NCBI RefSeq assembly: GCF_002257565.1
Contig: NZ_CP022736.1
Coordinates: forward strand, 1,116,001-1,180,000
Length of the DNA stretch: 64,000 nt
Direction: 5' to 3'
DNA from: Herbaspirillum sp. meg3
Lineage (GTDB): Bacteria > Pseudomonadota > Gammaproteobacteria > Burkholderiales > Burkholderiaceae_D
A program made the position numbers and the translations under genes. Positions 43,541 to 52,247 of this stretch are shown piece after piece. Under the pieces are notes generated by a model, which ran no database searches, had not been told where the DNA came from, and saw only the letters and a list, made by a program, of their open reading frames with translations. Within the stretch, counting starts at the first letter, position 1, and each line of letters opens with the position of its first letter.

Positions 43541-44518
43541 TCAGGATTTTGCAAACGCCAGCAGATCGGCGTTCAGTTTGTCCTTGTGCGTATCGGTCAG
43601 GCCATGGGGTGCGCCCGGATAGACGATGAGCTTGGCGTTCTTTACGATCTTGGCCGACATCATGCCCGCTGCTGCGATCGGTACCACCTGGTCGTCGTCG
43701 CCGTGGATGACCAGCGTCGGCACGTCGAACTTCTTCAGATCTGCGGTGAAGTCAGTTTCCGAGAACGCCTTGATGCAGTCATAGGTATTCTTGTGGCCGC
43801 CTTGCATGCCTTGCGCCCAGAACCAGTCGATCAGACCTTGCGACACCTTGGCGCCCGGACGGTTGAAGTTGAAGAACGGGCCTGCTGCCAGATCCTTGTA
43901 CAGTTGCGCGCGATTGGCGAGCGATGCGGCGCGGATGCCGTCGAACACCTCAATGGGCAGACCGCCCGGATTGGATGCAGTCTTCAGCATTTGTGGCGGC
44001 ACCGACGACACCAGCGCAGCCTTGGCAACGCGTTTGGTGCCATGGCGGCCGATGTAGCGGGCGACTTCGCCGCCGCCGGTGGAGAAGCCGATCATGATCA
44101 TGTTCTTCAGATCCAGCGCTTCGACCAGTCCTGCGAGGTCGTCCGCGTAGGTGTCCATGTCGTTGCCTGTCCATGGCTGGCTCGAACGCCCGTGGCCGCG
44201 GCGGTCATGCGCAATGACGCGGAAACCGTTCGACGCCAGATGCAGCATTTGCGATTCCCAGCTATCCGAGCTCAGCGGCCAGCCGTGGCTGAACACCACC
44301 GGTTGGCCCGAACCCCAGTCCTTGTAATAGATCTGGGTGCCGTCTTTGGTGACGAAGGTGCTTTCAGTGAGGCCTGCTTTGAGGTGTTTATGTGCGGAAG
44401 CTTTCTTGTCGGCGGCGAACGATGCGGTCGGCAGTACGGCGGCTGCAACGAGGCTCGCACCCTTCAAGGCGTTGCGGCGGGAGTTGCTGATTGCTGAATC
44501 TTGCTGATCTTTGGACAT
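43541..44518 (-). CDS. Alpha/beta hydrolase (non-heme haloperoxidase-like) with Tat signal
   Basis: A 325-residue secreted hydrolase. The N-terminus NSRRNALKGASLVAAAVLPTASFAADK is a twin-arginine signal (SRRNALK) with an AFA-type cleavage site, implying export of a folded protein to the periplasm. The rest is a 275-residue cofactor-free chloroperoxidase-like domain: VVFSHGWPLSSDSWESQM, DRRGHGRSSQPW, nucleophile serine in GFSTGGG, Asp in VIHGDDDQVVP and His in YPGAPHGLTDTH. Its nearest relative in the window is the cytosolic hydrolase at 55656, with which it shares these motifs almost word for word. Physiological activity may be esterase rather than halogenation. Confidence 0.88.
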   Translation of the reverse strand: MSKDQQDSAISNSRRNALKGASLVAAAVLPTASFAADKKASAHKHLKAGLTESTFVTKDGTQIYYKDWGSGQPVVFSHGWPLSSDSWESQMLHLASNGFRVIAHDRRGHGRSSQPWTGNDMDTYADDLAGLVEALDLKNMIMIGFSTGGGEVARYIGRHGTKRVAKAALVSSVPPQMLKTASNPGGLPIEVFDGIRAASLANRAQLYKDLAAGPFFNFNRPGAKVSQGLIDWFWAQGMQGGHKNTYDCIKAFSETDFTADLKKFDVPTLVIHGDDDQVVPIAAAGMMSAKIVKNAKLIVYPGAPHGLTDTHKDKLNADLLAFAKS

Positions 44519-44734
44519 GATTTTTCTCTTGTGTTGTGATGAGGGGAGGAGATGATTTGCATCGACTGCAATTGCTATTTTTGTTGCTCTTTTGTCTCGC
44601 CCGATTCTTCTTCGGCATGCCGGAATCTGACGTGATGGTAGAAGCCGTCATCAGTAAAAACAATTATCTGAAGGTATAGTCCGGAGCAGAAATGTGCGTA
44701 TCCCATCTCTGCACCCGGCGTATTCGACTTGGGT

Positions 44735-45457
44735 TCAAACTGGTTTTGGCAATTCGTTCGGACGCAGGTCGAACACCAGCAATTCCGCCTGTTCTCCCTC
44801 GCTCAATTGCAGCAAGGTCTCGTTGCGGATGCGGGCGCCATCGCCTTCGTCAAACTGCACGCCGTTGATCTTGATCTTGCCGCGAGCGACGTGGACATAG
44901 GCATAGCGGTCTGCCGCAAGAGTCAGCGTCGCGGTTTCCGCGCCGTCGAACAGCCCCGCGTAGACCGTGGCGTCCTGATAGACCGACAGCGAACCGTCCT
45001 TGCCGTCCGGCGAAATGATCCGGCGCAGCTTGCCGCGTTTTTCTTCCTCGCTGAAATGCACTTGCTGATAGCGGGGCGGCACGCCGCGCACGTTCGGTAC
45101 GATCCAGATCTGCAGGAAATGCACCGGTTCGTCCTTCGAGTGGTTGTATTCGCTATGGCTCACACCGGTGCCGGCGCTCATCATCTGCACATCGCCGGGA
45201 CGGATCACTGAACCGGTACCCATCGAATCCTGATGCGCCAGCGCACCTTCCAGAACATAGGAAAAAATCTCCATGTCGCGGTGTGGATGCGTACCGAAGC
45301 CCTGGTTTTTTGTCACGCGGTCGTCGTTGATGACGAGCAGGTCCGAGAAGCCTTGTTGCTTCGGATCGCGATAGTGGCCGAACGAAAAGGTGTGATGTGA
45401 ATGCAGCCAGCCGTGATCGGCGATGCCGCGTTGGTTTGCTTTGCGTAGTTCGATCAT
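44735..45457 (-). CDS. Pirin family protein (YhaK-like)
   Basis: A 240-residue bicupin of the pirin family: DHGWLHSHHTFSFGHYRDPKQQGFSDLLVINDDRV at the start, FGTHPHRDMEIFSYVLEGALAHQDSMG with the metal-ligand His pair and Glu, and GTGVSHSEYNHSKDEPVHFLQIWIVP with further ligands. E. coli YhaK and YhhW are relatives; some act as quercetinases or redox sensors. The C-terminal cupin is shorter. It is divergent from a LysR regulator with a palindromic site between, paralleling the E. coli yhaJ-yhaK neighbourhood. Confidence 0.9.
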   Translation of the reverse strand: MIELRKANQRGIADHGWLHSHHTFSFGHYRDPKQQGFSDLLVINDDRVTKNQGFGTHPHRDMEIFSYVLEGALAHQDSMGTGSVIRPGDVQMMSAGTGVSHSEYNHSKDEPVHFLQIWIVPNVRGVPPRYQQVHFSEEEKRGKLRRIISPDGKDGSLSVYQDATVYAGLFDGAETATLTLAADRYAYVHVARGKIKINGVQFDEGDGARIRNETLLQLSEGEQAELLVFDLRPNELPKPV

Positions 45458-45621
45458 GATGTGCGCCTTTTCAGTTTTGATTCAGTTTTAGTTCGATTAA
45501 ATTCAGCAAGTTTTTCGCCGGACTGCTCTCACGTTGCAAGCTTGCTTGTCTGTGTGATCGCGCCATGGAAAGAAGTTTGCACGTTTCAGAGATGCTTCGG
45601 ATTGAAGATTTTGTGTTCTAA

Positions 45622-45640
45622 TGATCGAAATTTTCGATCA
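45622..45640. promoter_or_regulatory. Palindromic operator between pirin and LysR genes
   Basis: TGATCGAAA and TTTCGATCA are perfect 9-base arms around one base, 22 bp before the LysR start and 165 bp before the pirin start. Its size and central AT-rich form suit a LysR-type site (T-N11-A: TCGAAATTTTCGA). Likely autoregulation and pirin control. Confidence 0.6.
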
Positions 45641-45662
45641 AGTGGAATTGGGGAGAATCGCC

Positions 45663-46565
45663 ATGCTCAAACTCAGTCTGGAAGCCATCGAACTGGTAGA
45701 TGCCATCGACCGTTACGGTTCCTTTGCGGCGGCATCCGAGCGGCTGCACAAGGTGCCGTCGACCATCTCCTACGCCATCAACAAACTGGAAGAACAACTG
45801 GGCCTGGCCTTGTTTTTGCGGCAAGGGCAGCGTGTGCATCTCACCGCGGCAGGGCGGGAGTTGCTCAAAGAAGGGCGCTGGCTGGTCATTGCGGCTGCCG
45901 AGCTGGAATCGCGTCTGCGCCAGATCGCCACCGGCTTCGAGTCAGAGTTTCGGCTGGTGCACGACTCGCTGATTGCAACCGATTCGTTCACCAAAGATAT
46001 TTGCGCCTTTGAGGATCTGCACTGCGGCACCCGCTTGCGTATCGCCTGCGAAACCTTGATGGGAACCTGGGAAGCCTTGCGCGACGGCCGCGCCGACATG
46101 ATCGTTGCTGCGGGCGATGGTCCGGCCGGCGGCGGTTACCGTGCGGTTGAAGTGGGCAAGCTGGCGTTTGTGTTTTGCGTGGCCCCCACGCACCCGCTGG
46201 CAAAGCTGGGCCGTGCCGTGACGCGGGCGGATCTGCTGGAGCACAATGCCATCGTGGTCGGCGATGGTGCACGCACCATCTCGGATCGCACCATCGGCCT
46301 GCTGGCCGGGCAGAAGCGCATCACCGTCCCATCAATGTCGGCCAAGATAGCTTGCCAGCTGGCGGCCATCGGCCACGGATTTCTGCCGCGCGCCTGTATC
46401 CGCAAGGAGTTGGCGAGTGGCGCACTGGTCGAGGTGGAGTCGGAAGAGTCGCGCCCCGACGAGTCCTTCTGGCTGGCGTGGAAGCCGGAAGCGATGGGGG
46501 AAGCGAAGAAATGGTGGTTGCAGCGCCTGCAAAGACAGCTGATACCGGATATCCTCTTGCGCTGA
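45663..46565 (+). CDS. LysR family regulator (YhaJ-like)
   Basis: A 300-residue LysR regulator. The winged helix occupies residues 1-60 (LSLEAIELVDAIDRYGSFAAASERLHKVPSTISYAINKLEEQLGLALFLR), followed by the linker helix and a periplasmic-binding-like effector domain. I start at the ATG after GGGGAGAATCGCC; an ATG 14 codons earlier would place the palindrome at 45622 inside the gene. The N-terminus resembles E. coli YhaJ, which regulates the pirin gene yhaK and the DoxX gene yqjF. Here too the divergent neighbour is a pirin. Confidence 0.88.
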   Translation: MLKLSLEAIELVDAIDRYGSFAAASERLHKVPSTISYAINKLEEQLGLALFLRQGQRVHLTAAGRELLKEGRWLVIAAAELESRLRQIATGFESEFRLVHDSLIATDSFTKDICAFEDLHCGTRLRIACETLMGTWEALRDGRADMIVAAGDGPAGGGYRAVEVGKLAFVFCVAPTHPLAKLGRAVTRADLLEHNAIVVGDGARTISDRTIGLLAGQKRITVPSMSAKIACQLAAIGHGFLPRACIRKELASGALVEVESEESRPDESFWLAWKPEAMGEAKKWWLQRLQRQLIPDILLR

Positions 46566-46747
46566 AGCAAAAACAAATGCGCAGGCGGTATCAGAACAGG
46601 TGCAGGTATCAGTCTTGCTTGCAATTGCCTGTGATAAATCATGATGTGGCGCCGGCGCATATTTCATGACCGGTCGCGATAGGCCGCGACTGTCAACCCG
46701 TAAATGTGATTGCCCCTGTGTTTCATTCCCGGAGAAAGGTGCTGACC

Positions 46748-47671
46748 ATGCAAGCTACGTTCATCAATGGTGCGACCCCACCAACTGCTCCGGTTCGCGC
46801 GAAGGACTCTCTGGGTTGTGTCGCCAGCAAGTTGCACAAGGATCAGGAACTGCATGGCGGCGGCATCGCCTTCTACCGCAAGCATGTCGAGGCGACACAA
46901 ACCTCGCAAGTGGCGACTTCGGCATCGGACCGCGGCTTTCTGGTCGGTATCTCGATGTCCGACGGACATCGTCGCAGCATATTCCGTGGCAAGCAGGCAT
47001 CGCGGCATGACTTCACCGCAGGCGCAGTGTACGTGCGCGATTTCTCCGAAGACTATCGCGCCGATCTGCATGGCGGATTCGATTTCTTGTTGTGTGAGCT
47101 GCCGCGTGTCTTTCTTGAGCGTGTCGGCGAGGGCGTCAGCAGCCTGCGCGTCAATGGACTGAAGACTGTGACCGGGCAACGCGATCCGGTGCTGGCGCAT
47201 CTGGCGCAGGCCCTTGCACCGGCATTGGCCCGGCCGGGTGAGGCCAGCATGCTGTTTGTCGATCAACTGGGGACGGCGATCGGCACCTATCTGATTCAAC
47301 ACTATGGCGGCGCGAAGCTTGCAATGCAGAGCAAGAGCCGCAGCTTGTCGCGCATGCATGAAGAACGCGCCAAGCAGATGTTGATGAACAAGGTGCGAGG
47401 AAACATCTCCGTCGCCGAGATCGCCAAAGAGTGCAATATGTCGGGCAGTTATTTTCTGCGCGCCTTCAAGGCGACGACCGGATACACGCCGCATCAATGG
47501 CTGCTCACGCAGCGCGTACAGCAGGCGCGTGAGCTATTGCTGCATTCCGGCCTGCCGCTGGCCGAGATTGCCATCGTTTGCCACTTCTCGGATCAAAGCC
47601 ACTTCAGCCGTGTTTTTTCGCAGTTGATGGGAACGTCGCCCGGCAACTGGCGGCGTAATGCGCAAGGCTAG
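46748..47671 (+). CDS. AraC family regulator
   Basis: A 307-residue AraC/XylS regulator. The C-terminal 100 residues carry two helix-turn-helix motifs (VRGNISVAEIAKECNMSGSYFLRAFKATTGYTPHQWLLTQRVQQARELLLHSGLPLAEIAIVCHFSDQSHFSRVFSQLMGTSPGNWR). The N-terminal 190 residues are a divergent effector domain, rich in charged residues. The chosen ATG follows GGAGAAAGG. It precedes a convergent signalling kinase gene. Its targets may be among the surrounding oxidative-stress genes, but there is no direct evidence. Confidence 0.9.
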   Translation: MQATFINGATPPTAPVRAKDSLGCVASKLHKDQELHGGGIAFYRKHVEATQTSQVATSASDRGFLVGISMSDGHRRSIFRGKQASRHDFTAGAVYVRDFSEDYRADLHGGFDFLLCELPRVFLERVGEGVSSLRVNGLKTVTGQRDPVLAHLAQALAPALARPGEASMLFVDQLGTAIGTYLIQHYGGAKLAMQSKSRSLSRMHEERAKQMLMNKVRGNISVAEIAKECNMSGSYFLRAFKATTGYTPHQWLLTQRVQQARELLLHSGLPLAEIAIVCHFSDQSHFSRVFSQLMGTSPGNWRRNAQG

Positions 47672-47691
47672 AGCCGTTCGCCGAGGGATGT

Positions 47692-50600
47692 TTATTGTTC
47701 CGGCGCTGGCGCCGGAGCAAGCGGCAGCTCGAACCAGAAGGTGCTGCCGAACGGCTGCCTGACTGCCGCTTGCAATCGTCCACGGTGCGTCTCGATGATC
47801 GAGCGGCAAATCGCCAGTCCCATGCCCATGCCGTTTTTCTTCGTCGTATAGAAGGCATCAAAGACGCGTTCAGCCGCGTCGGCAGCGATGCCTTCTCCTG
47901 TGTCCGCAATGATCACCTTGATGAACTTGTCATTGCCATCGCGGCCTGCGTGTGCCGATGATATTGACAGCATGCGTGCACGCGTTGCTATCTCCGCCAT
48001 GGCTTCGATGGCGTTGATCACCAGATTCAGCAGCACTTGCTGAATCTGCACGAAGTCGCCAATCACATACAGGTTCTCTTGTGTCAGATTGAGTACCAGC
48101 GAGATGCCGTGGCGCTCGATTTCGCTGCGTGAGATCGCCAGAATATGGCGTATCGCCGCATTCAGGTTGATCCGCTCGAAAACCGGCTCGGTATTGCGCG
48201 TAAGCCGTTGCAGACTCTGGATCATGTCGCCTGCGCGTTGTCCTTCAGCGACGATGTCGTACAAACCGGCGCGGGCGTTTTCCAGATGCATGGGAGTGCG
48301 GTCAAGCCAGCGCAGGCTGGCGCCGGCGTTGGAGACAATCGACATCAGCGGCTGGTTGATTTCATGTGCGATAGAGGCCGTCAGTTGTCCGACGGTCGTG
48401 GCGCGTGATACCCGCGCCAGGTCGGCCTGGGCAACGCGCAGGGCATCTTCCGCATGACGCCGGCTGGTGATGTCGGTGGCGGTGCCGACATATTCGGTAA
48501 ACTTGCCGTCGACATAGAACGGCTTGCCGATGCCGGAGATGTAGCGCACTTCGCCGCTCTTGCGGCAGATGCGGTGTTCCACACGAATGACGCCGCCGAC
48601 GGCAACCGCCGCTTCGACGGTGTCAAGCACGCTATGGCGGTCATCCGGATGCAGCAGGGCCGAGAATTCCTCGTAAGTAATGACGTCCTTGCCGGCTTCG
48701 AGCGCGTAGATGCGGCACAGCTCGGCGGAACAGTACATCAATCCTTCTTCCAGTACATAACGCATGCTGCCGATATGGTTGAACTGCTCGCCTTGTACCA
48801 GCGAGGTCTGACTGGCTCTTAATGCCTTCTCTGCTGCTTTGCGCTGGGCGTTTTCAGCCAGCAGGGCAGCATACAGCCGGGCGGTCTCCAGCGAGATTGC
48901 CGCCTGCGAAGCCAGCAGCTGCAGGATTTGCGTGTGTTCGACGGTAAAGGCGTCGGGCAGCACCCGGTTTTCCAGATAGAGCGCGCCGACCACACGGGCC
49001 TGCTTCAGCATCGGCACGCAGATGGCGTTGAAACGCGCGGTCTGCGCTTGTCCGTTTGTCTGCGAGTTTGTTTGAAATGCACGGCTGTTCAGACCGGGCT
49101 GAAATGTTTGCAGCACGCCATCGTCGCCGGCATAGACCTGATGGCCGGTGTTGAGCGCCTTATCCAGCATGACCAGCGGCATGTCGGCTTCCGTTACCGT
49201 CGTATGCCGCAGGTTGACCGTAATGCCTGATGTGGTGGTGCGTGCACAGGCATCGATATACGGGACCTGTTCGTCGAGGCGGATCAGCAGGCCGCGCTCA
49301 GCACCGACGTGTTCCAGGGTGACTGACATGATGATTTGCATCAATTCATCCAGCCGGATTTCTTCGGACAGCGCGCGCGCTGCCCGTACGGCACTTTCCA
49401 GGTCTCGGATATTCGCAGTCTCGGACTGCGGCTGTATATCCTCGCTGCGCGGCAGCGACGCCATCGCCTCAGGGAAGCGATGCGCCAGCTGTGCCGCCAG
49501 TTCCGGCGCATCAAATTTCTTGTAGGCGCGGCGCGCCGATTTGAGATGCGCGAGCAGTGAGGTCGGCAGGCTCTGTTTCCGGCAAACCTCCGCCGCCAGT
49601 GCATGCGCGATACCGGCGTAGTGCCACAGCTGACTTTCTTCCGCACGGCTTGCTGCCTGTTCGTAATGTCGCAGCGCCGTGGTGGTGTCAGCGTTCAGGC
49701 GGGCAATCTCTCCCAGCAGGATGGTGGTCTGTACGGACAAGACCGGTGTACTGGCGACGCTGGGAAAGAAAATCTTTTCGCAGTGTTGCGTCAGAGCGTG
49801 CCTTCGCTGCTCTTCTTGAGCAGGAGCGGTAGCGCCGGCGGCGAGAATGAGGGCGCTGAAAAAATGAAACTCGGCGTGCAGCTCCGACAGCTGTTGGGAC
49901 TCCGCCACCGCAGCCATGCATGCGCCGGCCTGGGTATATTCTCCTGCGTGATAGTGCAGTACCGCCTCGTGCATCCGGTTCTTTGCTTGCGCAGCGGCAG
50001 AGGTGATCAACAGCGAGGCGTGTTCCGCGCCGTAAAGAGGTGCAGGGGCCAAGGATGCGGTGGGGATGTCGCTGCGGGCAGCGTCGCCGTCTTTTGCTTC
50101 TTCAGACAATACGTATTTGCAGTACTCCAGGTCAGCGTGCAATTGCGCTGCATCCTGATAGCGCCGCTCGGGGTTCTTTTCCAGCAGACGCATCACGATG
50201 TTCGACAGCATCTCGGGTATCGCATCGCTCAGCAGATGCGGAGCCACAGCTTCGGAGGCGATATGGAAATGTATCCATTCGGTGGTATCGCTTTCGACGC
50301 CGCTGATGCCGAAAGGAAGATGCCCTGTCAGCAGGCGATAAAAGATGACGCCCAGCGAATAGAGATCGCTGCGCGCGTCGATGGACCGGTGCGTCCGGCC
50401 ACTGTGTTCGGGTGACATATAGGCCAGTTCCCCGCACAGCAGTGGGACGGCAGTGTCATCGTCGCCCGATATCTCCTTGCCGGTAGCGGCAAGGCCGAAG
50501 CCGCCGATCTTTACCCTGAAATGTGAGGCTTCATCGACAGTCGTGTCGATACCGATAAAAAAGCAGGCAGGATTGACGTTGCGGTGGATCAGGCCGTGGA

Positions 50601-51036
50601 CGTGCATGGATTCCATCACACGCGCCAGCTTTGGCGCCAGCTTGATGAAACATGCCGTCGTCAGTGCGTGCGGAGCAACTTTGTCCAGCGACAGGATATC
50701 GGCGTCATCGTACAAGAGCACCATGGCGCCGGCGCCGACCACCGAGCCGGTCGGTTTGAGCGCCCATGCGCCGTCAATGCTGCTGCATAGCGCCAGTTCG
50801 TTGCGCAACTGGCGCGCCGCCATGTCGGCCAGCGCATCGGACTTTGCTCTGGCAATCGTCAGCGGATGCGAGTGGGCGTCGGGACGTGCATTTTGCCGCC
50901 ATGCCCGCAGGTAAGCTACGGCACCGGTCTCGCTGACGGGCGCGTAGGAATAATCGGTAATGCGAAACCGTAACTCGGCATCGCCGGCCGCCGGTATCGC
51001 AATGTTGTCCAGAGACAGGGGGCGCGGCTTGGTCAC
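47692..51036 (-). CDS. Hybrid pseudokinase-GAF-PAS-histidine kinase
   Basis: A 1114-residue cytoplasmic sensor kinase. Order: Ser/Thr-kinase-like domain (about 20-310), a helical TPR-like stretch (about 350-560), a GAF domain (about 560-710), a PAS domain (about 740-850, with YVGTATDITSRRHAEDAL closing it), a HisKA dimerisation domain with the phospho-accepting His in SIAHEINQPL, and an HATPase domain (NLVINAIEAM, GEGIAADAAERVFDAFYTTKKNGMGMGLAICRSIIE). The kinase-like domain has HRN (151-153) for HRD and GFG (179-181) for DFG, so it is probably inactive. Related multi-domain kinases carry an AAA ATPase before the helical part; none is visible here. The GTG start overlaps the receiver gene stop (GTGA) and has GGAGAAC before it. 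Confidence 0.88.
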   Translation of the reverse strand: MTKPRPLSLDNIAIPAAGDAELRFRITDYSYAPVSETGAVAYLRAWRQNARPDAHSHPLTIARAKSDALADMAARQLRNELALCSSIDGAWALKPTGSVVGAGAMVLLYDDADILSLDKVAPHALTTACFIKLAPKLARVMESMHVHGLIHRNVNPACFFIGIDTTVDEASHFRVKIGGFGLAATGKEISGDDDTAVPLLCGELAYMSPEHSGRTHRSIDARSDLYSLGVIFYRLLTGHLPFGISGVESDTTEWIHFHIASEAVAPHLLSDAIPEMLSNIVMRLLEKNPERRYQDAAQLHADLEYCKYVLSEEAKDGDAARSDIPTASLAPAPLYGAEHASLLITSAAAQAKNRMHEAVLHYHAGEYTQAGACMAAVAESQQLSELHAEFHFFSALILAAGATAPAQEEQRRHALTQHCEKIFFPSVASTPVLSVQTTILLGEIARLNADTTTALRHYEQAASRAEESQLWHYAGIAHALAAEVCRKQSLPTSLLAHLKSARRAYKKFDAPELAAQLAHRFPEAMASLPRSEDIQPQSETANIRDLESAVRAARALSEEIRLDELMQIIMSVTLEHVGAERGLLIRLDEQVPYIDACARTTTSGITVNLRHTTVTEADMPLVMLDKALNTGHQVYAGDDGVLQTFQPGLNSRAFQTNSQTNGQAQTARFNAICVPMLKQARVVGALYLENRVLPDAFTVEHTQILQLLASQAAISLETARLYAALLAENAQRKAAEKALRASQTSLVQGEQFNHIGSMRYVLEEGLMYCSAELCRIYALEAGKDVITYEEFSALLHPDDRHSVLDTVEAAVAVGGVIRVEHRICRKSGEVRYISGIGKPFYVDGKFTEYVGTATDITSRRHAEDALRVAQADLARVSRATTVGQLTASIAHEINQPLMSIVSNAGASLRWLDRTPMHLENARAGLYDIVAEGQRAGDMIQSLQRLTRNTEPVFERINLNAAIRHILAISRSEIERHGISLVLNLTQENLYVIGDFVQIQQVLLNLVINAIEAMAEIATRARMLSISSAHAGRDGNDKFIKVIIADTGEGIAADAAERVFDAFYTTKKNGMGMGLAICRSIIETHRGRLQAAVRQPFGSTFWFELPLAPAPAPEQ

Positions 51037-51455
51037 TCTTGTTCTCCGGAGTGTGCAACGACGCGTTTTATATAGGTCAACAAAATATCGGCATTGATAG
51101 GTTTGCACAAAAACGCTACCGCGCCCAACGCGATTGCACGCGCTCGTTCTGCCGGAGAGGCGTTGCCGGAAATAAAGATCGCAGGCAGGGTAATCTGCAA
51201 GCCAGTCAGATGTTGCTTCAGCTCAAAGCCGCTCATCGCGCTGAGACGAACGTCCATGATGGCGCATCTGGCTGTACGCAGGCAGTCACCGGCGAGAAAT
51301 GCTTCGGCAGACTCGAAGCAGCAGGTCGCATAGCCGGCGGAATGGAGCAGGTTACTCAAGGCGGCCCTGACAGCATCGTCGTCGTCGATGACGGCGATCA
51401 GCGGTTGCGCTGCATGGTGATGCCCCCGATGCTCCCGATGCTCCCCATTGTGCAT
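51033..51455 (-). CDS. Receiver-only response regulator
   Basis: A 140-residue CheY-like receiver without an output domain. A histidine-rich N-terminus (MHNGEHREHRGHHHAAQ) precedes the fold; phospho-acceptor Asp68 lies in CAIMDVRLSAMSGFEL, acidic residues are at 24-27 and the Lys in FLCKPI. FixJ-family features are seen, without the LuxR domain. The start is taken at the ATG with GGGGG upstream; a longer frame exists. Coupled by a 4-base overlap to the large kinase, it probably relays or modulates its phosphorylation. Confidence 0.85.
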   Translation of the reverse strand: MHNGEHREHRGHHHAAQPLIAVIDDDDAVRAALSNLLHSAGYATCCFESAEAFLAGDCLRTARCAIMDVRLSAMSGFELKQHLTGLQITLPAIFISGNASPAERARAIALGAVAFLCKPINADILLTYIKRVVAHSGEQE

Positions 51456-51687
51456 AGTGCCCCCGCCGCGCAGATTTCTTGGAAAAGCACGATTGTAGCG
51501 ACAAATCTTGGGAAGGAAATTTTCTTCCCCTTCAGTCATCACGGCCAATCGTGCGGTCTTGTATCCGGAAGCCGTTGTCGGGAAAGCAGGCGCTTTGTTA
51601 TTGTCGACCTTGTCGATTGGGGGCGCCTGACCGTCTCACTCTTGTTGTTGTCTCGCGGGTGTTGTTACCTTGATTCCCGGTGCCTGA

Positions 51688-51954
51688 TCACTTCTTTCCG
51701 CCGGTTTTTGCCGCATCGGAATCCTTGGGTGGCGTGCCCGTGATCTTGGGCACGCATTCGCTGCGGAACCATGCCGCCGTCAGCGGCTCGCCGGACAACT
51801 TGCGCCTGACGGCAGGTACAAGCTGCTCACCGATCAGCATGCCTAATAGGCCGAGCAAGGCAACAATAGGAGGCGCTGGTGAGCGGACCTCCAGCAGGAA
51901 GTAGACGACGCCTGCCAGCACGCCCATCAACAAAGAGATCAGATAAGGTTTCAT
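51688..51954 (-). CDS. XapX-domain membrane protein (long form)
   Basis: An 88-residue protein with two helices, MKPYLISLLMGVLAGVVYFLLEVRSPAPPIVALLGLLGMLIGEQLVP, which is the XapX (DUF1427) signature, plus a polar tail ending PPKDSDAAKTGGKK. It immediately follows a second, shorter XapX gene on the same strand (33 bp apart). No function is known for the family. Confidence 0.87.
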   Translation of the reverse strand: MKPYLISLLMGVLAGVVYFLLEVRSPAPPIVALLGLLGMLIGEQLVPAVRRKLSGEPLTAAWFRSECVPKITGTPPKDSDAAKTGGKK

Positions 51955-51987
51955 AGGGTTCTCCTGAAATGCTGTATCAGCCTGAAA

Positions 51988-52155
51988 TCAGCCAGAAAAC
52001 CAATGACGCAGCATCGGTAGCAGCGGTTCGCCCAGCACCATGCCCAGCAGGCCGATCAGGGCGATGCCAGGCGGCGCGGGCGAGCGGACCTTGAACAGCG
52101 CGTACATGACGCCGATCAGTATTCCAGCGCCCAGCGATAAAAGATAAATTGTCAT
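51988..52155 (-). CDS. XapX-domain membrane protein (short form)
   Basis: A 55-residue protein, MTIYLLSLGAGILIGVMYALFKVRSPAPPGIALIGLLGMVLGEPLLPMLRHWFSG, aligned over its full length with the N-terminal part of the neighbouring XapX gene (RSPAPP and LIGLLGM / LLGLLGM shared). Short genes of this size are easily missed. It is followed directly by the longer form and seems to be a tandem duplicate in which one copy kept or gained a tail. Confidence 0.85.
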   Translation of the reverse strand: MTIYLLSLGAGILIGVMYALFKVRSPAPPGIALIGLLGMVLGEPLLPMLRHWFSG

Positions 52156-52247
52156 GATCTGCACATATCCTGCATGAACTCAAAATTCAACCACATCTGC
52201 CGGTCAGACTACAACCGGCAGACGCTACAGCAGCTATATTGTTGTGC

